Source: Moorena bouillonii PNG (GTDB lineage Bacteria; Cyanobacteriota; Cyanobacteriia; Cyanobacteriales; Coleofasciculaceae). Taken from it: a DNA stretch of 64,000 bases. The notes below the pieces were generated by a model. That model made no database searches and was not told where the DNA came from. It saw nothing but the letters and a program-made list of their open reading frames with translations. The translations under genes and the position numbers were made by a program. Within the stretch, counting starts at the first letter, position 1; each line of letters starts with the position of its first letter. Positions 47,384 through 57,196 of the stretch are shown one piece after another. The stretch spans positions 5,147,281-5,211,280 of the forward strand of contig NZ_MKZS01000001.1 in NCBI RefSeq assembly GCF_001942495.1, written 5' to 3'.

Positions 47384-49477
47384 ATGACAAAAACCTATGA
47401 GATACCTCTAGAGGTTCTGGTTTGTCAACCTCCATCTGAGGCTGCGATCGCAACCCTCGAACTAGCAAAATTGCCCCTGAGTTTTGAGATCGAACGGAAC
47501 CCGCGAGATGAAGCGGCCTTATTGCTAACGGTCGCAGCCGAAGTGGAACACGCTTTAATGGTTCAGTACCTTTATGCTGCCTATTCCGTGCGCGACGATC
47601 AAACAAATCATGAGACAAGGGGACGAGTACGATCGCTCTACCAGCGATTGGCTCAACTAGCACGGGAAGAAATGGGGCATCTGATGACGGTACAGAACTT
47701 GCTGCACCTGATTGGCGCTCCCCTAAATTTTGAGCGGGAAGACTCGCCCTTTGAAAGCAAGCTCTATCCATTCCGTTTTAAACTCGAACCCCTATCAAAG
47801 CAGTCATTAGCCAAGTATATTACCGCCGAACGGCCTGCCGAACAGGGGGATATTGACGATAAAACATGGCAAAGGCTCCTATATATTGCCAAAATTGCTC
47901 GGCGTGCCAATGACGGTCGTCCAATTCAGCATGTGGGAGCGATTTACGAGCGTCTGATAGAACTATTTGGCAATGCAGAAGAGGGACTCAAAGACCAAGA
48001 CTTTCATACAGACCGAATCGACCTCCAAGGCACCTGGGATGATTGGGGCTATGATGAGGGTCTTGGCAGCAATGATAAGTCTGAGTCTCGACGAGTTTAT
48101 GTGGATACCTTTGAAGGCTCTCATCCCACCACCTTACGCAAAGAGGCGGTCAAAGCTCTCGAAATCATTGCCGAACAAGGGGAAGGCTATGGCTCTACGG
48201 TTGACTCCCATTTTGAGCGATTCTTTCAACTTTACAAAGATTTTGAAAAGTTGAAGAATGAGCGGGTCGAATTTGTCTGGCCAGTAGCAACTAACCCTAG
48301 CACCAAGCCGCCGCGTACCATATTGGGGAAAAGCAAGCTTGAGGAGTATATCCGTGCTGCCTTTGAGGAACGGGGCTATATTGCCAACCCTCGCGCCCGT
48401 AACTGGGGACACCTGTTCAACTTACGCTATCGGTTACTGCTGGCTTTTTTAATCCATTTCTTGAGAATAACGGGTCGTCGCTATGTATCTTCAGGGCCCG
48501 ATAAAGGCGATCGCACTCCGCGCGGCCTGTTGCTATTGTGGGCCTTCGATGAAATGCGCCATCTGAAGAAAATTGCCCAGAAAATGGTGCGGCTGCCTCT
48601 AAAATTATACAATGGGGTGACGGCCGGCCCTCCTTTCCAGTTGCCCTATACCCTCGATCTGCCAGATTTAGAACGGGATCGTTGGCGAGTCCATTTAGAT
48701 GTGGTCAAGGCTTCATTAACCCTAGTGGAGAAAGCGCTTCAGGATGATGGGAGTCCCGACCAGAAAGACCCCTTTTTGGAGGATTTGCAGAGGTCTGATC
48801 GGGGACGGTTGAGCATTTTAGAGGCGTTGGCTGCGGGTCAGTCTATCCCCACCCATGCTCGGACAGAATCTTTCCAAAAGGTGGCTCGCATTCTGGAAGA
48901 AGCAGTGCGGGGGTTTTCTATCGATGCCCACAGCAATTTCTGGGCGGGAATCAATCGCGAGCAATTTGTGCAATTGCATATGTTTAATCGGCCTTTTCTC
49001 CGTCGCAATGAAGACGACTGCAACCTGACCGCAGAAGGATCGGAACTAGTAAGTCGATTAGAGAGTTCTAGTAAAACTGGCAAAATGCCCCGCTATCGAC
49101 CGTTAGTAGATAGTTCCAGACAAGAGTTTGTCCGCGAGTGGATTGATGCTCAAGCACCAGATAACGAGCCACCAGGACAGATTGGTGTTCACCACGAACG
49201 AGAACCCAACCTTGAGCCCCTGCCATCTTGGGAACAGTTCCGAAAATCTGAGCGGGTGGGGTACAGATCGGATATTAGACCACTCTTTCGAGATTTTGAT
49301 CTCGAAACACTGCAACGGTTAGACGGTATCGATCTCAATGATGTAGAAAATGTTCGAGCCAATGGGGAAAAGCTTCGAGAACGACTTAACGAAGGTTCTC
49401 TGCCTTATGATGCTTGCTGGTCGGACGAGCTAATCGATCTGTTTGAGCGCTGGATAGATAGCGGTATGGAGAATTGA
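47384..49477 (+). CDS. VioB-like ferritin-domain protein (iminophenyl-pyruvate dimer synthase type)
   Basis: Residues about 40-160 and 350-420 form a ferritin-like four-helix domain with metal-binding Glu/His pairs (AAEVEHALMVQYLYAAY, LAREEMGHLMTVQNLLHLIG, LWAFDEMRHLKKI). This resembles the ferritin-like domain of VioB in violacein synthesis. Near the C-terminus a domain with SDIRPLFRDFDLETLQRL and FERWIDSG occurs, a module often attached to such proteins. The ATG at 47384 is one codon after a GTG. No other violacein genes are visible, so the substrate is unknown. It probably forms a transcript with the Ycf48-like gene. Confidence 0.8.
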   Translation: MTKTYEIPLEVLVCQPPSEAAIATLELAKLPLSFEIERNPRDEAALLLTVAAEVEHALMVQYLYAAYSVRDDQTNHETRGRVRSLYQRLAQLAREEMGHLMTVQNLLHLIGAPLNFEREDSPFESKLYPFRFKLEPLSKQSLAKYITAERPAEQGDIDDKTWQRLLYIAKIARRANDGRPIQHVGAIYERLIELFGNAEEGLKDQDFHTDRIDLQGTWDDWGYDEGLGSNDKSESRRVYVDTFEGSHPTTLRKEAVKALEIIAEQGEGYGSTVDSHFERFFQLYKDFEKLKNERVEFVWPVATNPSTKPPRTILGKSKLEEYIRAAFEERGYIANPRARNWGHLFNLRYRLLLAFLIHFLRITGRRYVSSGPDKGDRTPRGLLLLWAFDEMRHLKKIAQKMVRLPLKLYNGVTAGPPFQLPYTLDLPDLERDRWRVHLDVVKASLTLVEKALQDDGSPDQKDPFLEDLQRSDRGRLSILEALAAGQSIPTHARTESFQKVARILEEAVRGFSIDAHSNFWAGINREQFVQLHMFNRPFLRRNEDDCNLTAEGSELVSRLESSSKTGKMPRYRPLVDSSRQEFVREWIDAQAPDNEPPGQIGVHHEREPNLEPLPSWEQFRKSERVGYRSDIRPLFRDFDLETLQRLDGIDLNDVENVRANGEKLRERLNEGSLPYDACWSDELIDLFERWIDSGMEN

Positions 49478-49595
49478 GGTTTAGGGTTACACTAGACCTC
49501 TTGCAAAAGTATTTTTTTGATACTGTTTTCGTCAATTCTTGTTACTGTTTTCTGTCTCCTGTCTCCTGTCTGCTGACAACTGCCGCGAAGTCTAC

Positions 49596-49636
49596 TACTT
49601 GTTACTTGAAAATTTAAAATTGGCAAGTAACAAGTA
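49596..49636. repeat. palindrome, copy 2 (inverted relative to 44285)
   Basis: TACTTGTTACTTG and CAAGTAACAAGTA surround the loop AAAATTTAAAATTGG, which is the reverse complement of the loop of the first copy. The two copies enclose the Ycf48-like/VioB-like unit. Confidence 0.8.
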
Positions 49637-49673
49637 ACAAGTAAAATGCAACATGTATGCTTAACTTGAAAGA

Positions 49674-50840
49674 CTAGTAGTTGAGTCCTCGTTTTTGATA
49701 ACGATACTTAGCCACAATCGGATAAACTACATTACGGAGCCGGTTGAGAGCTCCCACAGGACGATGAACTACTAAGCCATTCCATGGGGAAAATCGCAGG
49801 TTTTCAGCAGAGTCGTATTGTTTGTCAAAATCGATGATCTGATGCTTGACTGTAAGGCGACCAACCGTAAAAAATGGTGATTTCTTCTCACTCCAACGAA
49901 TTGTGACATCATCGATGGACATTTTCGGGTTGGTTTGGAATTGGATACCAAAGTCCCAGCAATACAGGGCATCGGTTTTCGATAGTTGTTCGATCAGCTC
50001 GTCTCGATAGTAATTGTCCGGTTTGCTTTCATCCAATCCCAGAGCTTTGGCGCGATTGATGAAGGGAAGTTTGGGAATACCTGGTCGGGACTGATATCCC
50101 ATGCTTTGATGGGGAGGCTGGCATGAAACAGGGGTAAAGGCGTATTTGATCACGGCGGGATAGTCAACAGGAACTAAGCCCGGTTGAGACTGATCAAAAT
50201 CTGGTTTGAGTCCAAGGGCATAAGCAGAACCACTCCAATACCGTTCCGTTAATAAACTCTTTGGGGTTCGAGCTGTTACTTTAGCTAGGGCTAGCAATTG
50301 CCTGGGATGACTCCTGAGCCACTTCTGGGAAGCTTGCTCTGAGTCAACTATGGAGCCAAAGAATTCATAATAATCTTTGATGGTTTTGATAAAAAAGATC
50401 TTGGCATTTTGAACAATAATATCTTGAGTGTTTGGTTCGTAGCTTTGTTCTAGGCTTTCTCCTTCCACACCAATCACTTTCACAGACATTGAGCGTGTGT
50501 CTGCGACATAGTCGTTTTCAACATTTGTTCGCCCATTGGCAAATCGTAGCTGAACAGGATATTGTTTCGGTTTCGCAAAAAGTCCTTGCTTGAGGGAAAT
50601 CCCATTGAGTTGCTCTTGAGTAAGCCGAGTTCGTTTCCCTAGTTCGGTCTTAATACTCTGTTGATCAAAATCAAAAATTTCTAGGTTTCCCTCCACCGAG
50701 GCGTGGGTTTTGGCATGGGTGTCTCGCAAAGCCCGTTCTTCATCCTTGTAAAGCTTATCCATCTGAATCCTGACTTGCTCGGCTACAAGGTCGTAATAGT
50801 TTCGTTCGTCCTTTTCGGGATATTCTGTAAATAGCTTCAT
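49674..50840 (-). CDS. catalase-related haem protein (allene oxide synthase-like)
   Basis: Belongs to the catalase fold family that includes coral allene oxide synthase and related fatty-acid hydroperoxide enzymes. The distal site is AKTHASVEG (T45-H46). QLRFANGR and the distal Asn in IIVQNAKIFFIK (N145) follow. The proximal haem ligand sits in RNVVY (R369 to Y373), the R-x-x-x-Y pattern of catalases. At 388 residues it lacks the catalase C-terminal extension. The Thr before the distal His is the residue that, in coral AOS, marks fatty-acid hydroperoxide chemistry rather than peroxide dismutation. It lies directly downstream of the COX-like gene on the same strand. Confidence 0.8.
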   Translation of the reverse strand: MKLFTEYPEKDERNYYDLVAEQVRIQMDKLYKDEERALRDTHAKTHASVEGNLEIFDFDQQSIKTELGKRTRLTQEQLNGISLKQGLFAKPKQYPVQLRFANGRTNVENDYVADTRSMSVKVIGVEGESLEQSYEPNTQDIIVQNAKIFFIKTIKDYYEFFGSIVDSEQASQKWLRSHPRQLLALAKVTARTPKSLLTERYWSGSAYALGLKPDFDQSQPGLVPVDYPAVIKYAFTPVSCQPPHQSMGYQSRPGIPKLPFINRAKALGLDESKPDNYYRDELIEQLSKTDALYCWDFGIQFQTNPKMSIDDVTIRWSEKKSPFFTVGRLTVKHQIIDFDKQYDSAENLRFSPWNGLVVHRPVGALNRLRNVVYPIVAKYRYQKRGLNY

Positions 50841-51042
50841 GGTTATTTTTTATAGAAAAATTTTGAGGAATTGGTTGTGCTCAAAACTCCTTGAGGATAC
50901 CAGTGGGTTTGATCGGGTACTGTCAAATTCTGTGAGCAGATAGCTGGTGATTGAGACTCAAATTTTACTTAACCGGTGATTTTTAAATCAGAGAGCTTGA
51001 ATTTATTGTTGAATTTTTCCTTGACAATACCCGATGCCTTGC

Positions 51043-52611
51043 TTACGGATTGTCAAATGTTACTTTATAGCTTTTATCCTGCTGTTGAGTATTGCGGTTT
51101 ACCACATCTGAGAGAGTATTGGTGTTTTGTATTACTTCCCAACCGACCGGAGAAAAAGTTTCTTCGTTGAAGATATTTTCTGCCAACAAGGGATTGGTCA
51201 ATGCTTGGGAAAACGCATCAATTGCTATCAGTCGGTTAACCAAGGGAGGTACTGTCGCATTTGGTGGCACATCCTCGGCATAGAGTCCCACATAGAATTC
51301 AATATTGTTAACATCACCGTATAACCGTTTTAGTTCCCTTTGAGTATCTTCATCAGCTGTGATCTGATCGAAATCCGTCACCCGGGGAAACTGACACATT
51401 TCCCGGTAATCATTGTAGCTAGCCAGTTGAGCTTGACGACCTAAGTCGAGACTTGCCAATTCAACAGGTATTAGGAATTCTGAGGTGTTAAACAAACCAA
51501 TTTTGGTGCCTGGTTGGGAACAGGTCTCCTCAAACAATGGTCCCAAGCCTTTATTGATCAGCATCTCATTGTTCCAGAGGCTATCCACCATGGGAATTTG
51601 CTTGCTGTCATAGGTCAGAGTCTCGGGAAGGGCACTGTGCCAACGATATACCAAATTAAATTCCACTGTCATCCAATTCTGGCGATACCACTTCTGATTG
51701 GTAAACGCTGGGGGATCGACAATGAAATTGAAGTAATAGGAGGTAATGTGATTAACATACTCTTCCACCACAATTTTCATGATTACGACCATCACGATGT
51801 TTCTGGCCGTTTGGAAGAGTCGCTCGTCATCCCAATCGGGATAATGCTTAGCCAGTAAATCACACAGGCGATTGTGTTCCCTCAGACACAGAACATTAAG
51901 CATTACATAGCCAATTTGGACATTGGCTCGTTCTACACCCATAGCAAATAGTTTTGCTTTCTTGGCTGGGTCGAGTCGCTTCTCATCATTGAGCGGCTCA
52001 TACAACCCGTCAAACTCTGGCTTGACCACTCCCTTTTCTGGATCGTCGTAATAGAAGAGAGGATATTCTTCACCATTGATAATCTGGCTTTTCAGTTTCC
52101 CGCCCTGATGGGATCTCAGCATGTCTGTAGATTTTCTGTTCAACCCATAGACGGGACATAAATCGATGGCGTGGTTAGAGGTATTCTTTAATTTATTGTA
52201 GTGATCAGTGCGCAAAAAGCCATCCGTAAACCACTGCACCCAATAGGGAAACAGCAGGGTAGACTTCTCGGAATAGATGGTTTTCCCCTCTTGTTTGCGA
52301 AACAAAACAGCAAGGTCTTCGAGAGGGGGAAGGTTCCCTGGTTTGTTGAACTCTGGATCGGGGGGTAAATGTCGTCCGCTCCAGGTTCGGTCTGTTAATG
52401 AGTCCCAAGAAGTATAGGGTGCGATCGCGCTTAACTTATGGGGACGAGTGGGAATTTTGTAGACGACATTGTTAATCATTGTTTTGTTGGCTTGACGTCT
52501 TAGAGAGTCGTTGCTTTGAATAAACTCCCAAATCCCCTTGAAGTTGTTTAAAGCCAAGTTTTCTAACCGGTTCCTAAATCCGTCTCTAGATGTATTCCTT
52601 TTTTTTGTCAT
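51043..52611 (-). CDS. cyclooxygenase-like haem dioxygenase (animal peroxidase family)
   Basis: A fatty-acid oxygenase relative of prostaglandin H synthase. LREHNRLCDLLAKHYPDWDDERLFQTARNIV and EEYVNHITSYYF match the COX core. The motif FNLVYRWHSALPE carries the catalytic Tyr (337) and the proximal haem His (340), in full-frame numbering from 52656. GWEVIQNTNTLSDVV resembles the COX substrate-channel end. The distal site reads Q-W-F-T-D (141-145) where COX has Q-H-F-T-H, so the distal His is Asp and the peroxidase activity may be lost. The EGF and membrane-binding parts of animal COX are absent. The ATG at 52611 has AAGGGA upstream; an in-frame ATG at 52656 is possible. Confidence 0.85.
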   Translation of the reverse strand: MTKKRNTSRDGFRNRLENLALNNFKGIWEFIQSNDSLRRQANKTMINNVVYKIPTRPHKLSAIAPYTSWDSLTDRTWSGRHLPPDPEFNKPGNLPPLEDLAVLFRKQEGKTIYSEKSTLLFPYWVQWFTDGFLRTDHYNKLKNTSNHAIDLCPVYGLNRKSTDMLRSHQGGKLKSQIINGEEYPLFYYDDPEKGVVKPEFDGLYEPLNDEKRLDPAKKAKLFAMGVERANVQIGYVMLNVLCLREHNRLCDLLAKHYPDWDDERLFQTARNIVMVVIMKIVVEEYVNHITSYYFNFIVDPPAFTNQKWYRQNWMTVEFNLVYRWHSALPETLTYDSKQIPMVDSLWNNEMLINKGLGPLFEETCSQPGTKIGLFNTSEFLIPVELASLDLGRQAQLASYNDYREMCQFPRVTDFDQITADEDTQRELKRLYGDVNNIEFYVGLYAEDVPPNATVPPLVNRLIAIDAFSQALTNPLLAENIFNEETFSPVGWEVIQNTNTLSDVVNRNTQQQDKSYKVTFDNP

Positions 52612-52864
52612 CGAACTAGTTCCCTTTTGGATATATAGCCTTGAGAAATAGGTCATGAAAAACTATGCCTATTTCTCATAACGACAAAAACTACTCGTAA
52701 CTCTTTACTACTCTGACATTTGCCCTGTTCGCTGTTCGCTTTTGGCCTCACTCCTCTGTTTACATCTCAAATAAAAAGCCTAGAGCAGTATTACTTGTCC
52801 CAAGAGTTTTTGTCCCAAGAGTTGTTACCTTTGAAGTTACACATTTGTAATTATAGTGTTCTAT

Positions 52865-54658
52865 CTAAATCTTATCCACAGTTTCAAAGGATTCTGAACC
52901 CAGTGGACTGGGCTTCCAGCCTTGAATATTAGCGCGCTTACCTAAAAGCGGTTGGGAGTGGACAATGGGAATGCGCACCGCTTCTTCAAATAAAATTTTA
53001 TCGACTTGGCGATAGATTCTTGCTCTAGCATCCTTGTCTTGGGTCTTACGACCGGTTTCCAATAGCCGTAGGATTTGGTTATTCTTCCAACGTCCAAGGT
53101 CAGCGGTAGCATTAGGTCCGAAGTGGGAATAGTAGAAGTTATCTGGGTCGCCATATTCCCCAGTCCAACCCAATATAAACCCTTGGAAACCAGGAGACTT
53201 TTGTCGGTCTTTGAGATAATCTTTCCAGGGTTTGGTTTTTAAAGTAACCTTGATGCCAATCTTACCTAAGTCATCAGCTATTGCTTGGGCGATCGCTTTT
53301 GGATCAGGATAGTAGGGGCGGAAAATTTTCATATACCACAGTTCGAGGTCAAAGCCTTTGGGGTAGCCAGCTTCCCTCAGCAGTTGCTTGGCTAGCTGTG
53401 GATCATATTTATAGCTACCAAAATTGGGTGACTCAGACCAATCGAGGAGGGGTGGGGTGAAGTGAGCATCACTCTCTCCTAAACCCTGCCAATTTTTTTC
53501 GACAATCTTTTGGTGATTAATTCCTAATGCGATCGCAATCCGTACCTTTTGTTTAGAAAGGGGTTTGTAGTTGGTATTGAGGGATAGATATCCGACATTG
53601 AAGGAGGGACGGAAAATAGATTTGAGCTTAGCCTCACCAACTAAATTTTCTAATTGCTTAGGAACTAGGTCTGAAGTGAAGTCAATCTCTCCAGATTTCA
53701 ACATGGTCAGCCGCTTCGCAATATCCGGGATGAACCGCACGATTACCTTTTCTGCTTTAGGTAGGTTTGGTTTCCAGTAGTTTGGGCTCTTTTCTAGGAT
53801 AATTTCCTTGCCATTACGCCACTCTTTGAATTTAAAGGGACCTGTCCCTACCGCTAGAGATGACTCACGACCATACTTAGAACCTGCTTTCTTGATGGCG
53901 GTTGGGCTAGCGATACCAAAGTAGCCTGACCCAATCATCGCTGGAAAAATGCTTAAGGGCTGTTTCAGGACAAATTGAATTGTATACTTATCTTTGATGA
54001 CTATCTGTTGTAATAGGGATTTCGAGTTTCCCTTGAAGCCACCAAATAAATCAGCCCAAATTTGATACTTTCTGTCTTTATCGCGATAGCCATATTTGTT
54101 TTCCGGGTCCCACCAACGCTCGACATTGAACTTAACTGCTTCAGCATCGAAATCAGTCCCGTCATGAAACTTGACCCCTTGGCGCAGTTTAAATGTCCAA
54201 ACTCTGCTATTGCGAGACGCTTCCCAATCAGTAGCTAATCCCGGTTCCAGTTCTATCGTTCCCAGCTTGTATTCCACTAGGCGATTGTAAATTTGTTTCT
54301 GGACAACTAGGGATTCCCGGTCGCTGATATTACCCGGTTCTAGGTTTTCTGGTTGTCCCACTGCTCCGTAAACGATTGTCCTTCCCTTGGAATCCTTAGA
54401 AGGTTTAGTTGGGGAAGGAGTTGGAGTTGGAGTTGGAGTTGGAGTTGGAGTAGGGCTGGGAGTAGGACTAGGGCTGGGAGTAGGACTAGGGCTGGGACTA
54501 GGGCTGGGAGTAGGGCTGGGAGTAGGACTCTCAGAAACAGTAGGAGTAGGACTGGGAGGGGTATTTGTCCCAATCCAATTAGAAGGGCTAACGCAGTTAG
54601 AGAGAACTATAGTTAGGACAAAAGCCACAAGCAACAGTATGGGTCGCCATCGCCTCAT
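52865..54658 (-). CDS. ABC transporter solute-binding lipoprotein, family 5 (peptide/nickel type)
   Basis: An extracytoplasmic binding protein of an oligopeptide/nickel/dipeptide importer. The signal peptide ends in a lipobox-like LSNC (residue 22). A Pro/Ser/Thr linker ([15 protein letters not shown], about residues 33-85) follows. The SBP_bac_5 domain then has [45 protein letters not shown] and [11 protein letters not shown]. The length of 597 with the linker is normal. No permease or ATPase genes adjoin it, so the transporter partner is elsewhere. It lies 209 bases beyond the COX-like gene start and on the same strand, but a link is not shown. Confidence 0.88.
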   Translation of the reverse strand: MRRWRPILLLVAFVLTIVLSNCVSPSNWIGTNTPPSPTPTVSESPTPSPTPSPSPSPSPTPSPSPTPSPTPTPTPTPTPTPSPTKPSKDSKGRTIVYGAVGQPENLEPGNISDRESLVVQKQIYNRLVEYKLGTIELEPGLATDWEASRNSRVWTFKLRQGVKFHDGTDFDAEAVKFNVERWWDPENKYGYRDKDRKYQIWADLFGGFKGNSKSLLQQIVIKDKYTIQFVLKQPLSIFPAMIGSGYFGIASPTAIKKAGSKYGRESSLAVGTGPFKFKEWRNGKEIILEKSPNYWKPNLPKAEKVIVRFIPDIAKRLTMLKSGEIDFTSDLVPKQLENLVGEAKLKSIFRPSFNVGYLSLNTNYKPLSKQKVRIAIALGINHQKIVEKNWQGLGESDAHFTPPLLDWSESPNFGSYKYDPQLAKQLLREAGYPKGFDLELWYMKIFRPYYPDPKAIAQAIADDLGKIGIKVTLKTKPWKDYLKDRQKSPGFQGFILGWTGEYGDPDNFYYSHFGPNATADLGRWKNNQILRLLETGRKTQDKDARARIYRQVDKILFEEAVRIPIVHSQPLLGKRANIQGWKPSPLGSESFETVDKI

Positions 54659-55643
54659 TGATAAAACTCCTTTATATTGCGGCTCTTGCCAGGAATTTGT
54701 AACTAATAGTCATTAGTCATTTGTGATTAGTTTTTATTGACAGGACTTACCCTTGCTTCTGTTCCTCAACCCTAATTGTAGGGGAGCAATGGTTACGTCA
54801 TCACTATATGTAGCGCAACTGCTTAAGTCCTTATTGATTTATGTTGATTTGAATACATCTCCGATTATAAAAATAATTTCCGAACTTTTAGGCGTTAATT
54901 GTGTTTTTTCAGTGTTTTGGGTTATCAAAAAAGTGGTCAAACCCAAATTAACCAAAAAGTTGGAAGCCAGAACTTTGAGCAGGGGGACCCTGGCTTCCCG
55001 CTACCTATCACTAAAGACACCATAACTATGGTAAAACCTATACCTGCCCCGCGTCCCCTCACTCCCTAACTAAGGCAGGGCGCTAACTGATCCAAGGCTA
55101 CAGTCAGTGTCCAATGGCTATGACTCCGCAACAGTTCTACAGCAAATGGGAAGTGACCCATCAGGTTCTTGCTTGTATATGTTCCCGTTCTAACACCAAA
55201 CACCAAACACCTAACACCAAACACCTAACACCAAACACCTAAGACTTAACACTTAATACCTAACACTTAATACCTAACACTTAACACCTAATTTTTATGA
55301 GAAAATGTTAAAAAAATCAATCGAAATTTCATTTGTATAGGACTAAAACCTATAGTATGACGATCGCATAGCCTGTAGGAGCGCTTAAGCGCACTTGGCA
55401 ATTGCCGCTAATTTTGTGTCCATGACCCCTCATAAAAACAGGGTGTATTTAGCATATCCCATCAGTAAAACTTATGGGATAGGGTCTTGACTCTGGAGCA
55501 GTTATTATGGTTAACTGCTCACAGTTAAGTTAGAGGGTAGCAGCGGACAAAGTTTGTCCTACTCCTAGACGGAGATAGGTTCATTTCTAATTTCGCTTGT
55601 AATTTGTAATAAGTCGTATGTTAGGTCTGTATGGAGTAAGCAT
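54659..55643. other. 985-base gap with tandem repeats
   Basis: An open frame at 54753-55025 has no recognisable family, codon bias or ribosome-binding site, so I do not call it a gene. Bases about 55192-55290 are imperfect tandem copies of AACACCAAACACCT / ACTTAATACCTA. Presumably the promoter of the ATP-grasp gene lies at the right end. Confidence 0.5.
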
Positions 55644-57011
55644 ATGGATGGTGCTTCTGGCAGCAAAAGGCTAATTGGTAATCACACCCATCAAGAGGAT
55701 GCATTGAACTCAAGCGTAAACTCAAATGCGATCGCAAAATCAAGCTCTATTCTGGACTTGATTTCCTCAAATTCAGATCAAGTCAGGGTATTTGCCTTCG
55801 ATATCCGAAGCCAACCCCACTTTCAGGGCAAGAATACACTTGAACCTTGGGCGTCACGAGCCTTAGCTGTAGCTGGTTCAGAAGATGTCGTGATCATTCC
55901 TGGCAATCTGGATGCAGAGTACTACGACTGGCTGAAAAATCTTGGCTTAGGACCCCAGAAAGTCTTTGCCTTCAACCGTGAAAATGAACCAGCACTGCTC
56001 TCAGAGCTGATAATGCAAAAAGCGGATGAAGTTAGAGCATTTCTTGCATCTATCGGAAAACCTTTGGTGTTTGTTCCCTATTATTCTGCAGATGTAGATA
56101 AAGAGGCGGCGTCAACCATTGATGCCGTTTTTTTTGGCTGTGATCAGTCTATTACCTTAAAGTATTTTGACAAGTCCACCTTCAAGTCCCTGTGTCAGTC
56201 TCTTGGTATTCCCACAGTACCAGGAACTATCCTGAGTAAATCATCAGACTCTGAGGATTTTGAGACAGAACTGCGACAGGAAATCTTAGGTTGGCTTAAG
56301 GATTATGAGACGTTACTGATCCGGGGCGCACAAGGGTCTGTAGGCTCATCACTTTATAAAGTTAACAGGAGTAACCTCGACACTGAGATGCCAAAAATGC
56401 TGGCATCGGGAGAGAGTTGTTTTTTAATTGAGCCATTCCTCAAAGTCATTACATCCCCCAATGACCAGTGGATGATTGGGAGCAATGGAGAAATTGCTCA
56501 TCTGGGCATAACATGCCAGCTGTTTAATGGGTTACAACATATCGGTAACGTGAAAGGAAAACCCTATTCAAAAAGGATAGAAGGGTTAATTCGCGATTAC
56601 TCCTTCAAAATAGCCCAGCACATGCGAGATGATGGCTATCTTGGCATCTTAGGCATCGATTATATTGTCACAGATCAAGGAATATTTCCCATCGAAAACA
56701 ACGCCCGACTGAACGGATCGTCCTTTGCATTTTTCATTCTTGACAATTTGTTTGGTTCTAGTGACTACGATGGATGCTGGAAGGTTTTGAGAATTAAAAT
56801 CGAACCCTGTAGTTTTAGCACCCTAAGGGAAAAGATTGGTTCCTTAATCTACCAGGGTAATAGTACTCAGAATTTTGTCTTTCCTTATGAATTTGACACC
56901 TTACGAACTCAAGGGGATGTCACTCTATTAATTGTAGCTGAGGATTTACATCACCTAGAATACGTTGAGAAAGAGCTATTATCTAAACTAGAGATAGCAG
57001 CTCTTAATTGA
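55644..57011 (+). CDS. ATP-grasp ligase, orphan
   Basis: An ATP-grasp carboxylate-amine/thiol ligase. An N-terminal domain (about 45-160) precedes the ATP-binding domain: the substrate-loop region SLGIPTVPGTIL, LLIRGAQGSVGSSLYKV (ATP-clamp lysine/glycine loop), CFLIEPFL, and DYIVTDQGIFPIENNARLNGSSF with the metal-binding Asp, Glu and Asn. Relatives make peptide or amide bonds in natural products and peptidoglycan-like compounds. The last 60 residues are extra. No partner peptide or synthetase gene is near, so the substrates are unknown. A possible hairpin terminator follows at about 57083. Confidence 0.8.
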   Translation: MDGASGSKRLIGNHTHQEDALNSSVNSNAIAKSSSILDLISSNSDQVRVFAFDIRSQPHFQGKNTLEPWASRALAVAGSEDVVIIPGNLDAEYYDWLKNLGLGPQKVFAFNRENEPALLSELIMQKADEVRAFLASIGKPLVFVPYYSADVDKEAASTIDAVFFGCDQSITLKYFDKSTFKSLCQSLGIPTVPGTILSKSSDSEDFETELRQEILGWLKDYETLLIRGAQGSVGSSLYKVNRSNLDTEMPKMLASGESCFLIEPFLKVITSPNDQWMIGSNGEIAHLGITCQLFNGLQHIGNVKGKPYSKRIEGLIRDYSFKIAQHMRDDGYLGILGIDYIVTDQGIFPIENNARLNGSSFAFFILDNLFGSSDYDGCWKVLRIKIEPCSFSTLREKIGSLIYQGNSTQNFVFPYEFDTLRTQGDVTLLIVAEDLHHLEYVEKELLSKLEIAALN

Positions 57012-57082
57012 ACTAAGGATTGATATAAAGAAGATACGGCAATCATCAGATGAATTTATCCATTTACAGGGGAAATGGTAAA

Positions 57083-57126
57083 CCTAGGCATATCAATTAG
57101 GTATGTAAAGTTAACCTAGGCTTTTT
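57083..57126 (+). terminator. weak hairpin with U-tract after the ATP-grasp gene
   Basis: CCTAGG at 57083-57088 and again at 57115-57120 can pair with each other, and CTTTTTCCCTCTTTTT follows. The stem is only 6 bp, so the call is tentative. Confidence 0.35.
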
Positions 57127-57196
57127 CCCTCTTTTTCTTTTTTCGGCTTGAGTTTAGATTAATTAAATAAAACAGATGATTATAGTGATTCATAAT

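Noticed and set aside
47384..49477. Complete violacein-type cluster
   Set aside because: Only a VioB-like ferritin domain is present; no VioA, VioC, VioD or VioE homologue is seen.
54353..54716. Plus-strand frames rich in Gly-Val or Ser-Arg
   Set aside because: Complement of the Pro/Ser/Thr linker of the solute-binding protein.
54753..55025. 90-residue plus-strand ORF
   Set aside because: No recognisable domain, no Shine-Dalgarno site, composition like intergenic DNA.
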